Shown here one piece after another: positions 1 through 6,327 of a stretch of 7,242 nucleotides of DNA. The position numbers and the translations under genes were made by a program. Below the pieces are notes generated by a model, which was given only the letters and a program-made list of their open reading frames with translations, was not told the DNA's origin and did not search any database. Each line of letters starts with the position of its first letter. Position 1 is the first letter of the stretch. Origin of the DNA: Balneolales bacterium (GTDB lineage Bacteria > Bacteroidota > Rhodothermia > Balneolales > HLUCCA01); assembly GCA_022565415.1 (NCBI GenBank), contig JAIUMT010000154.1:1-7242 (forward strand). Reading direction: 5' to 3'.

Positions 1-7
1 AGTTTTA

Positions 8-1483
8 TTAAAGTCGCACAAACGGGTTTCTGTAGGGTTCGAATCGAATGCGAATTGTAACACGGATCATATTATACCAAAACGAATCGTCGGCGCTAGC
101 TGTGTTGAGGTTAATCAGGTTACTGTAAGTGTACATGGTTTCAACCTCCCAAAACTCGTTAAATCGGTAACCAGCCATTGCTTCGAGTTGGTATCGGAAT
201 GTGGGGTCGTTGGCGTCCTGCAGGTGCACTTGAAACTGTTGGACTCCCAATTCTGCCGCGATTCTGCCATAAAACTGAGTTTCTGTCGGATTCCAGCTCA
301 GTTGTTGTGCAAATGTGCCGTATGTAAGCCATTCAGGTGAGAAATATCCCTGACCCAAAATAGTACGTTCGAAACTTCTGTAGTTGAATCTGATTCCAGG
401 TCGGTAAGCGAATGAATTCAGATCGATGGTGTACCCGTACTCTGTTAAGAAGTCGACTCGGGCATTGTCGTCGCTAAGGAAAGCATATTCAACCCGACCA
501 AAGATGGAGTGGGCGTTTCTCTCCCACACAGAACTTAATCCGAGTTCGTTGATGAAAATCCGGTTATTGATGAGCGTAGGTGTATCTGCCAGCCCGTATC
601 GGTTATAAAACGCATTCGTGGTTAGATTCCGGAAACGGTACTGAGTAGAAAATCCGGCAGAAAAGCCCGTAAACGCGCCATCTCCGTCGGGGTAAAGGCT
701 CGCGCCTAGTCCGCCTCGTAGGAGCCATCTGGCATCAATTTGATGAGCAACTGCTGCGCTTAGTGCGGTAGTTGAGCGTGAAATCTGTGCTGTCCGGCTC
801 TCCGACTGTGTATAACTCCATCGAAATGATACATCGGTACCTGGGTGAACGCCTATCCGGGCGATTTGTCCGATGGTATGGATGTGGGTTCTGTCGGAAT
901 CCCACGGACGGGCATAGAAGCTTTCCAGACTCGGAGCGGCAGTTGTGTGAATAGCGGTGCGGGTTTGTAGGGCAAGTTCGTTATCAGGTGTTATTTGAAG
1001 TAGTTCTCCCGATGTTAACCATGCTCTGTTCACACGACCCTGCCATAAATATACCTGAGCTTTTAAAGCTCTCGCTGTTTCGTTGGAGGGTTCTTCTGCC
1101 AAAACTTTATCGATGTAATGGTGGGCTCTTCTGAACTCAGAATTCCAACTCAGCACACGGATTAAAGCAAAACTTACATCCAGATCGTCGGGCATATCTT
1201 CATGCATGGTGCGCAAATGGTTTCGGGCCTCTTTGTAGCGGCCGGTCCACCCTAGAAGTAGTCCGACACGGAAACGTGCTTCGTAATTATCCGGATTATC
1301 TTGATAAATTAGCCGATACGCTTTCAGGGCTTCCTCATGATTTTCCTGATCGAATAATGCACGGGCTTCTTCCTCACCTGGTATTTCATTTTGCTGCGCG
1401 TGTAGTAGTTGAGCAGATGCCGAAAATAGTATTAAAAAAGCCAATGCCCACTTTACGGTCATATTTGCTAAAGATTTCATCAT
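8..1483 (-). CDS. TPR-containing outer-membrane beta-barrel protein (YaiO/BcsC-barrel-like)
   Basis: This 491-residue protein is predicted to be exported and inserted in the outer membrane. Residues 1-29 form a signal peptide: a basic start, a hydrophobic core around 12-24, and probable cleavage after LLHA before QQNEIPG. Residues 36-180 contain about four TPR-like helical repeats, seen as the alternating A/L/Y/W patterns around 48-63, 69-95, 103-130 and 138-165; these usually bind partner proteins in the periplasm. Residues 185-491 are rich in alternating aromatic and hydrophobic beta strands with short turns, as in a beta-barrel. The motif GYFSPEW at 379-385 resembles one I know from the barrels of TPR exporters such as BcsC. 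The start is a double ATG; either Met could be used, and no Shine-Dalgarno is evident. It follows the FecR-like gene by 3 bp, so translation is probably coupled. The family call is from pattern memory; the transported substrate is unknown, and no polysaccharide synthase gene is adjacent. Confidence 0.75.
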   Translation of the reverse strand: MMKSLANMTVKWALAFLILFSASAQLLHAQQNEIPGEEEARALFDQENHEEALKAYRLIYQDNPDNYEARFRVGLLLGWTGRYKEARNHLRTMHEDMPDDLDVSFALIRVLSWNSEFRRAHHYIDKVLAEEPSNETARALKAQVYLWQGRVNRAWLTSGELLQITPDNELALQTRTAIHTTAAPSLESFYARPWDSDRTHIHTIGQIARIGVHPGTDVSFRWSYTQSESRTAQISRSTTALSAAVAHQIDARWLLRGGLGASLYPDGDGAFTGFSAGFSTQYRFRNLTTNAFYNRYGLADTPTLINNRIFINELGLSSVWERNAHSIFGRVEYAFLSDDNARVDFLTEYGYTIDLNSFAYRPGIRFNYRSFERTILGQGYFSPEWLTYGTFAQQLSWNPTETQFYGRIAAELGVQQFQVHLQDANDPTFRYQLEAMAGYRFNEFWEVETMYTYSNLINLNTASADDSFWYNMIRVTIRIRFEPYRNPFVRL

Positions 1484-1486
1484 AAC

Positions 1487-2755
1487 TTATCTATCGAACG
1501 CTATAAATTGTGTTTGTTTCACCTTGGTTTCGGATCTTCCCGGCAGGAATCGGCGTTCCCGTAAACTAGCGGGTGCTTCGTAACCCGATTCAACGACCAT
1601 TACATATAATTCACTTACAGGATTAATAACGCTTTCGAAATAGCCATCAGGTTGAATTGAAATCCTGAAATTATCAGCCATTGGCAAAATCCACCAGATA
1701 TCAGTCTGACCATACACATTAACCATGTGTGCTTCGGGATTGAACCCGGGTGCACATCCGGTTAAATAGTAGAAATCATCCCGTTGAACCACGCTCGCGG
1801 TGATACGTTGATTGGGAGCTTCAGAGCAATTCAGCTCAGAGTTTGCCCGGCCTGCAACCCGGATGCTGAGTAAATCAGACCATCCGCCGACATGGCCGTC
1901 ACTTGCACGGTTTCCGACCTGAAACTGGTAGGTTCCTTCGGTTAAATTCTGCACTCTGTTTCCGGTTTCCGAGGTGGAAATTTGTCGAAAAGGCACGGAC
2001 TCCCCATCGCGGAAAATTCGAATCGTGTAGCGCTCTGATTCATTTTCATTCCATAACAGATTGAACCCGCGTAGCATGAATCCGGGCAAGAATGACGTAT
2101 CGTCTTCCGGACTTCGAATAACCACGGAAGGTGGCATGTCGCTGAATTGTTGCTCGCCTGTCGAAAGTACGTGGGTTAATTTCCTGCCCGAATCGACACG
2201 AAGTGTACCACGAGTTTCGGTCCATATTGCTGGTCCGGCTGGCACTGAAAGTATATGATGCTCTGGTAACACAGAAATTTCCACCTCAGAATAGGGGTAA
2301 TTTACGCGTTGAATGCTAGATGTACTTAGGTCTAATCGTCCCGATGAAATTACCAATCCGGTTGGTACGCGAGTATCTGAGTGACTCATACGATATCGGA
2401 TGCTGCCATTTTCAATATTCCAGGTTGGGACTGTCTGACTTTCAGAAGCTTGTAAGGATCCGACGAAATTCTGACGAAGTTCGGCATAGCTTCTGTTTCC
2501 GACCCGAAGGAACACTTGCGAGCGGTTCAACGCCTGGATTTTACTGTTCAGGCGGATGGTGTCTCCGACCTGAATTGCAGTGTTTTGATTCGTGTAAACT
2601 GCTTCACCTACAATCCTTTGGACAACAATAGGCGCCGGTGTTTGCGATGAACTTCCGCCAAAAAATGGTATCCCCGGAGTGATGATAATCCACACCAAAA
2701 GTGCCACTAAACCAATTCCGAGAATGGCTAAAATTATGTATTCAATTCTATTCAT
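1487..2755 (-). CDS. Membrane-anchored FecR-like protein with FnIII-like domain
   Basis: This is a 422-residue protein of uncertain function. A single hydrophobic segment at residues 6-26, not followed by a cleavage site, should anchor it in the inner membrane with the rest in the periplasm. Residues about 48-102 resemble a FecR domain (GEAVYTNQNTAIQVGDTI, then a beta-rich stretch with VFLRVGNRSYAEL). Residues about 208-301 look like a fibronectin type III fold, starting RSPEDD, with LLWNE in the middle and ending GWSDLLSIRV. A third beta-rich domain (305-420) carries the only two cysteines, C310 and C334, which could form a disulfide. Classical FecR proteins have an N-terminal anti-sigma region and sit beside an ECF sigma gene; neither is seen here, so sensing of iron-siderophore is unlikely. 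It lies between the HD-phosphohydrolase gene (11 bp upstream) and the TPR-barrel gene (3 bp downstream). It may link or sense envelope state together with the barrel (inference). Confidence 0.65.
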   Translation of the reverse strand: MNRIEYIILAILGIGLVALLVWIIITPGIPFFGGSSSQTPAPIVVQRIVGEAVYTNQNTAIQVGDTIRLNSKIQALNRSQVFLRVGNRSYAELRQNFVGSLQASESQTVPTWNIENGSIRYRMSHSDTRVPTGLVISSGRLDLSTSSIQRVNYPYSEVEISVLPEHHILSVPAGPAIWTETRGTLRVDSGRKLTHVLSTGEQQFSDMPPSVVIRSPEDDTSFLPGFMLRGFNLLWNENESERYTIRIFRDGESVPFRQISTSETGNRVQNLTEGTYQFQVGNRASDGHVGGWSDLLSIRVAGRANSELNCSEAPNQRITASVVQRDDFYYLTGCAPGFNPEAHMVNVYGQTDIWWILPMADNFRISIQPDGYFESVINPVSELYVMVVESGYEAPASLRERRFLPGRSETKVKQTQFIAFDR

Positions 2756-2766
2756 AGAGTCTGTTC

Positions 2767-4029
2767 TTACGCGTTGTGAATATTCACATCTTTCAAATGT
2801 ACGACATAGGGTTTAACGACGGCTTTGGTAAGTGCGCTGATGTTTCCCGTTTCACTGGCTCTGGAAAACTCAACGGCTGTGGTATGATCCTGCAAAATCC
2901 AGATACTTTCGTTTTCATAACGGTACGCCTCATTCACGAGTTTATCATAAAACAGATAATACGACACCGCTTTATCATCGCTTGGTAGATTTAATTTCCC
3001 AAGAGCCTTCTTGGTTGACTCCTTCAGAATTTCAAGATCGTTTTGATTCAATCTCTTGCGAAGAAATGATGTTCTGAAAAAACGGCGATTCAAAAACCGA
3101 TGGGATAAATCGGCCAGAATCGGATCTTTAGCTTCCTGCCAATACTTAATACTCAACAATACATCATTATCGTCGATATGCAGGTAATGATGGATGATTG
3201 TGTTGGTAAGTCCGCGTTTAGCAGAAGGATTTTCCCTCAAGAAATACTCAAGTGAGGGGGATGGAATAAAAACATTCTGCCCCTCATGCAAAATATCCCT
3301 CACCCGATGAAATATAGCTTCAAGAAGCTTGTCGCCACTGAGGACCGTTTTATGCTGATAAACCTGCATGTACATCAATCTGCGGGCAGTTATGTAATTC
3401 TCAATAGCATAAATTCCCTTATGCTCGATGACCACATTCCCCTGAAATATGCGCATGGTCTTAATAATACGATCGATGCCTACTGAGCCTTCAGTTACCC
3501 CAGTGTGCACGCTGTCGCGCTTGAGGTAGTCGAGGCGGTCCATGTCCAGCTGTGATGATATTAGCTGATGCAGGAAGGTTTTAGGATACTGGCCTGTGAA
3601 AATGTCGATGGCCGTGGTGAGTGCTCCATCGAACTCCTCATTCAACTTGCGCATAAGTGCGAGGGTCATCATTTCATGATGAAAATCCCGAACGATCGTA
3701 TTCTCAAGCGTGTGAGAGAATGGGCCATGACCAATATCATGTAGCAAAATGCCGATTAACACCGCTTCGTGTTCGGCACGCGTAATGGTCGTATTCTTTT
3801 CTTTCAGGCTGTGTATGACCCGTTGCATGAGTCCGAGCGCGCCAATAGCATGCGAAAAGCGAGAGTGCTCCGCTCCGGGGAATACGGTATAGCCAATACC
3901 AAGCTGACGGATACGGCGCAAGCGCTGTACGTAGGCATGATCTACCAATTTTAGTACAATACCCTTCGGAATCGTTATAAATCCGTGTATTGGATCGGTG
4001 AAAATTTTATATAAAATACTTTTATCCAT
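2767..4029 (-). CDS. HD-domain phosphohydrolase (SAMHD1/dGTPase-like)
   Basis: This 420-residue cytosolic metalloenzyme belongs to the HD superfamily, in the branch that includes SAMHD1 and bacterial dNTP triphosphohydrolases. The N-terminus has the branch hallmark DPIHGFI at 12-18. Metal ligands are visible: H60 in HSRFSHAIG, the H97-D98 pair in LLHDIGHGPFSH, and D164 in LDMDRLDYLKRD. H101, H117/H118, R57, R165, Y168 and D172 match, by alignment from memory, SAMHD1 residues that hold phosphates or the nucleotide. All catalytic positions appear intact, so it is probably active. The substrate, whether dNTP, (p)ppGpp or another nucleotide, cannot be read from sequence. No membrane segment is present. 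It is the first gene of a minus-strand cluster with a FecR-like gene 11 bp downstream and is divergent from the M42 peptidase. The start ATG has no Shine-Dalgarno; it is chosen because it precedes the conserved YKIFTDPIHGF opening. Confidence 0.88.
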   Translation of the reverse strand: MDKSILYKIFTDPIHGFITIPKGIVLKLVDHAYVQRLRRIRQLGIGYTVFPGAEHSRFSHAIGALGLMQRVIHSLKEKNTTITRAEHEAVLIGILLHDIGHGPFSHTLENTIVRDFHHEMMTLALMRKLNEEFDGALTTAIDIFTGQYPKTFLHQLISSQLDMDRLDYLKRDSVHTGVTEGSVGIDRIIKTMRIFQGNVVIEHKGIYAIENYITARRLMYMQVYQHKTVLSGDKLLEAIFHRVRDILHEGQNVFIPSPSLEYFLRENPSAKRGLTNTIIHHYLHIDDNDVLLSIKYWQEAKDPILADLSHRFLNRRFFRTSFLRKRLNQNDLEILKESTKKALGKLNLPSDDKAVSYYLFYDKLVNEAYRYENESIWILQDHTTAVEFSRASETGNISALTKAVVKPYVVHLKDVNIHNA

Positions 4030-4047
4030 AGGTATTTACGTTGTTGG

Positions 4048-4055
4048 CCAATATA
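4048..4055 (-). promoter_or_regulatory. Possible -10-like element for the HD-phosphohydrolase cluster
   Basis: On the minus strand the sequence TATATTGG resembles the Bacteroidota -7 consensus TAnnTTTG. It would place transcription start near 4041, giving a leader of about a dozen bases, which fits the absence of a Shine-Dalgarno. No convincing TTG box is found at the expected distance upstream, so this is weak. Confidence 0.25.
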
Positions 4056-4064
4056 CACTTTTCT

Positions 4065-4094
4065 TTGGCTATTATGGGCTAACCTTAGTACTAT
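4065..4094 (+). promoter_or_regulatory. Candidate promoter for the M42 peptidase gene
   Basis: TTGGCT (4065-4070) and TACTAT (4089-4094) are separated by 18 bases, giving a reasonable -35/-10 pair in the 130-bp spacer between two divergent genes. Transcription would start near 4101, leaving a leader of about 60 bases. The boxes are imperfect and no other support exists. Confidence 0.35.
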
Positions 4095-4128
4095 TTAAGC
4101 TCACAGTGCTCAATTTCGAGCTTCTTAA
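4095..4128. repeat. Imperfect inverted repeat in the divergent spacer
   Basis: The arms TTAAGCTC (4095-4102) and GAGCTTCTTAA (4118-4128) are complementary apart from one bulged C, with a 15-base loop between. The repeat lies directly downstream of the candidate M42 -10 box. It could be an operator or a leader hairpin; with only about ten paired bases it may also be chance. Confidence 0.3.
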
Positions 4129-4159
4129 GATAATTCTAATCTACATTTAACTGGTTACC

Positions 4160-5236
4160 ATGACCCTTAGCAAAGACGCGTTTACATTTCTCGAAAAATT
4201 ACTGATTACGCCAAGTCCGACAGGATATGAGCAAGCTGGACAAAAAGTTTGGATAGATTACATCCGAAAGCACTCTGATGATGTTATAACGGATGCGTAT
4301 GGCTCTGCAGCGGCTCGCCTGGATGTAAACTCGGATGCAATTACGGTTATGTTGGAGGCACATTGCGACGAAATTGGGATGGTGGTGCAACACATTGATG
4401 ACCATGGTTTTGTTTGGGTTCAGCGAATTGGTGGTAGTGACCCCACCATCGCACGTGCCAGAAGAGTATTCATACACAGCAACAGCGGACTGGTAAGCGG
4501 AATTATCGGTCATACAGCCATTCACCTGCAAGACCGCGACAACAACAAACCCTTTGCCTGGAAAGATCTATTCATCGACATCGGTGCAAATTCTCGCGAA
4601 GAAGCTCAGAATATGATTCAGGTGGGCGATCCAATCACATACGCTGATGATTTCGAGTTTTTGAACGAAGATCTTATTGCCGGGCGCGCCATGGACAACA
4701 GAATAGGTGGATTCATCATCGCTCAGGTGTTTAAGAAGCTCTGTGAGCGACGTTCCGACCTCAAGGTTAATGTTATCGCACTGAATGCCGTTCAGGAGGA
4801 GATAGGCGGTTTTGGAGCCCGTATGATGAGTTACCGTCTAATGCCTGATGTTGCCCTGGTAACCGACGTTACGCATGCAACAGACACACCGGGAATCAAT
4901 CAGAATGAACACGGACGAGTACTACTCGGAGGCGGACCTTCCATTACTCACGGGTCGTCGAGTCATCCGGTTGTGGTAGAACGGCTCACAAATGTGGCTA
5001 AATCAAACGAAATTCCCGTTCAGCACGAAGCAAGCAGCGTGCGTACGGGAACCGATACCGATAGCATATTCTTCACACGACAGGGAATACCAAGTGCTCT
5101 GGTAAGTTTACCGTTACGTTACATGCATTCACCTGTGGAAACGGGGTCGTTGCAAGATGTGCAAAAGCTGGTAGATCTGATGACGGCCTTCGTTCTGGAT
5201 ATTAAACCAAACGATACGTTTTCAGTTCTAAAATGA
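4160..5236 (+). CDS. M42 family metallo-aminopeptidase (deblocking/TET type)
   Basis: This 358-residue cytosolic peptidase is close to the usual M42 length. The family uses a two-metal site to trim N-terminal residues from peptides and assembles into large tetrahedral dodecamers. Every expected ligand is visible: H68 and D70 in EAHCDEIG, bridging D179 in GRAMDNRIGG, catalytic base E213 with ligand E214 in VQEEIGG, D236 in VTDVTHA, and H323 in RYMHSPVE. The insert at about 75-165 between the first ligands and D179 corresponds to the family's PDZ-like dimerisation domain. No signal peptide is present. Some databases label this family endoglucanase M; that name is historical and not supported by the fold. 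The start ATG lacks a Shine-Dalgarno but gives the standard N-terminus (LLITPSPTGYE). It appears monocistronic, divergent from the HD gene, and ends at a strong hairpin. Its likely role is general peptide turnover. Confidence 0.93.
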   Translation: MTLSKDAFTFLEKLLITPSPTGYEQAGQKVWIDYIRKHSDDVITDAYGSAAARLDVNSDAITVMLEAHCDEIGMVVQHIDDHGFVWVQRIGGSDPTIARARRVFIHSNSGLVSGIIGHTAIHLQDRDNNKPFAWKDLFIDIGANSREEAQNMIQVGDPITYADDFEFLNEDLIAGRAMDNRIGGFIIAQVFKKLCERRSDLKVNVIALNAVQEEIGGFGARMMSYRLMPDVALVTDVTHATDTPGINQNEHGRVLLGGGPSITHGSSSHPVVVERLTNVAKSNEIPVQHEASSVRTGTDTDSIFFTRQGIPSALVSLPLRYMHSPVETGSLQDVQKLVDLMTAFVLDIKPNDTFSVLK

Positions 5237-5243
5237 AAAGCAA

Positions 5244-5273
5244 AAAAAAAGCCACAGGATAGTGGCTTTTTTT
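5244..5273. terminator. Bidirectional intrinsic terminator between M42 and H1-like genes
   Basis: A perfect stem of GCCAC (5251-5255) with GTGGC (5262-5266), loop AGGATA, is flanked by a run of at least seven A on the left and seven T on the right. It therefore works as a GC stem plus U-tract on both strands. It begins 8 bases after the M42 stop and lies about 25 bases beyond the stop of the convergent H1-like gene, so it probably ends both transcripts. Confidence 0.88.
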
Positions 5274-5297
5274 AAATAGGAACTGTAGAAAGAAAAC

Positions 5298-5471
5298 TTA
5301 GTCGTTTTTCTTGTCTTGGATTTCTACGCGAACTTCCTGAGCTACTTTCTTTAATTCTTGTAAGGTCTTGCGAGCACGGGTGCCGGCTGTTTTGTTGCCT
5401 TTGCTGTAGAATTTGTCCATATCACCTTCCAGGGAATCAACTAGACTTTTTATTTCTGCAAATCGACTCAT
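5298..5471 (-). CDS. Histone H1-like protein (Hc1 family)
   Basis: This small protein of 57 residues is recognisable as the Hc1/histone H1-like family of chlamydiae and Bacteroidota, thought to bind and compact DNA. It is one long charged helical stretch: FAEIKSLVDSLEGDMDKFYS, then KGNKTAGTRARKTLQELKK, then VAQEVRVEIQDKKND. It has the family's KGNKxAGTRxRK core at 24-35 but lacks the long Lys/Ala-rich tail of chlamydial Hc1. The start is set at 5471 because GGAG lies at 5481-5478, six bases upstream, and because the family begins at MxxFxEIK. An in-frame ATG at 5519 would add 16 residues unlike the family and has no ribosome site. The gene stands alone, with its own promoter on the right and a terminator on the left. 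DNA binding is inferred from family membership, not shown here. Confidence 0.87.
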   Translation of the reverse strand: MSRFAEIKSLVDSLEGDMDKFYSKGNKTAGTRARKTLQELKKVAQEVRVEIQDKKND

Positions 5472-5477
5472 ATTAAA

Positions 5478-5481
5478 CTCC
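5478..5481 (-). promoter_or_regulatory. Shine-Dalgarno of the H1-like gene
   Basis: The minus strand reads TTGGAGTTTAATATG, with GGAG six bases before the ATG at 5471. It decides the start codon over the upstream in-frame ATG at 5519. It is the only clear Shine-Dalgarno in the window. Confidence 0.8.
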
Positions 5482-5546
5482 AATATATTATTGTTAAGGT
5501 ACATTAAACTGTCTAGCATGAAAAAATGATATCATGCATTGCGTTG

Positions 5547-5575
5547 AAGCTACTTAAAGGATGCGGCTGTGTCAA
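5547..5575 (-). promoter_or_regulatory. Promoter of the H1-like gene
   Basis: On the minus strand a perfect TTGACA (5575-5570) is followed after 17 bases by TAGCTTCA (5552-5545). The second box fits the TAnnTT form of the Bacteroidota/Rhodothermota -7 element. Transcription would start near 5538-5540, giving a leader of about 67 bases before the ATG. It lies just downstream of the terminator that closes the neighbouring operon. Confidence 0.65.
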
Positions 5576-5597
5576 GCGCTTGGATCAAATTTTAATG

Positions 5598-5636
5598 AAA
5601 AAAAACCGTTATTATCGCATTTAAAGCCGATTATAA
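5598..5636 (-). terminator. Probable intrinsic terminator of the cytidine deaminase operon
   Basis: On the minus strand TTATAATCG (5636-5628) pairs with CGATAATAA (5617-5609), with one mismatch and a 10-base loop. After three bases (CGG) comes a run of eight T (5605-5598). The stem is AT-rich and therefore weak, but its position 20 bases after the last stop codon and ahead of the H1 promoter suits a terminator. Confidence 0.5.
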
Positions 5637-5656
5637 GAGTTATGTGCTCTGTTTTC

Positions 5657-6319
5657 TTACTTTCTCATTCTGATTTCAGCAATTTCAGAGAAGGTGTTTA
5701 ACTTGTTGTTATGTAATGGCTTAGATAGCTTGAATTCTATGGCGTAACTCTTGAACTCAGCCGGTATTTTGTCTGAATATTCCGATTCGCTTATTTCATT
5801 AAAAAAAACGTAATCAGTAGCAGATTTTTGTGCATTTATGATCAGTTGGTCGGCCGATTCCGTTGAAAAGACATAGTTCGAACTAACTTTCAGCGTATTA
5901 TTTAGTGCCTCAATGAGTTCAGGCAATCCAATCACATCTTTCGATTTCCCATCAGCACCCTCAATTAGGTTTGAAACAACAGCTATTGTTCCGTCAGGAA
6001 GTTGGTTCAGAAAATCGGCATTTACCTTCAGGGATTGATCTGCCCGGCGTTTAATAGTTCCCCTCTGAAAACCATTTATCCCTATGCACGCGAGTCCATA
6101 ATCTGCAAAAAAGCTGATTAATCGATGGTTCAAGTCCTGAATACTTCGAATTTGGGCATCTTCGCGCATCATTCCGGTCTGAATCAGCCGTTCTGTGTAG
6201 GCGCTGTCTCCATGGACAATAATCGCCTTGTGCACCTCAAACTGCTTCACCGCCTCAGCAAACATTTTCAGAAACAGAGGATTGTCTAAATTATCGTAAT
6301 CAATTGCGGCTACGTACAT
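5657..6319 (-). CDS. Degenerate amino-acid-kinase-like protein (ArgB-like pseudokinase candidate)
   Basis: This is a 220-residue cytosolic protein, not confidently recognised. Its pattern follows the amino acid kinase fold of acetylglutamate kinase: IIVHGDSA at 33-40 sits where VHGGGP is expected, TERLIQTG at 42-49 follows, then LNHRLISFFADYGLACIGING at 63-83 with an RGTIKRR turn at 86-92, and a strand IAVVSNLIEG at 112-121 with an A/G-rich loop. The N-terminal phosphate-binding motif (IKIGG in true kinases) is replaced by AAIDYDNLDN, HGGG is reduced to HGDS, and the Asn-Ala-Asp of the second half is not evident. It is also shorter than the roughly 250-300 residues typical of the family. I infer a non-catalytic or repurposed relative. 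It starts 8 bp after the cytidine deaminase stop with an AT-rich leader and no Shine-Dalgarno, and is the last gene of that operon. No arginine-biosynthesis gene is near. The fold assignment is by eye only. Confidence 0.5.
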   Translation of the reverse strand: MYVAAIDYDNLDNPLFLKMFAEAVKQFEVHKAIIVHGDSAYTERLIQTGMMREDAQIRSIQDLNHRLISFFADYGLACIGINGFQRGTIKRRADQSLKVNADFLNQLPDGTIAVVSNLIEGADGKSKDVIGLPELIEALNNTLKVSSNYVFSTESADQLIINAQKSATDYVFFNEISESEYSDKIPAEFKSYAIEFKLSKPLHNNKLNTFSEIAEIRMRK

Positions 6320-6327
6320 AAATAATA

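Noticed and set aside
2320..2631. 103-residue open frame on the plus strand inside the FecR-like gene
   Set aside because: Shadow of the minus-strand gene, with no recognisable domain and no start signals.
1487..2755. Calling this gene a FecR anti-sigma regulator of iron uptake
   Set aside because: No anti-sigma N-terminal region, no ECF sigma gene and no TonB-dependent receptor adjacent.
4199..4531. 110-residue open frame on the minus strand inside the M42 gene
   Set aside because: Fully antisense to a gene with all catalytic residues intact; the composition is irregular and no ribosome site or family resemblance is seen.
4160..5236. Endoglucanase/cellulase M annotation for the M42 protein
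   Set aside because: The two-metal peptidase ligands (H68, D179, E213, E214, D236, H323) are all present; the cellulase label is a historical misnomer.
5472..5519. Sixteen extra N-terminal residues on the H1-like protein from an in-frame ATG at 5519
   Set aside because: No ribosome site precedes that ATG, the extra residues do not resemble the family, and GGAG sits correctly before the ATG at 5471.
5657..6319. Calling this gene a working acetylglutamate kinase (argB)
   Set aside because: The phosphate-binding IKIGG and HGGG motifs are altered, the protein is short, and no arginine biosynthesis genes are nearby.
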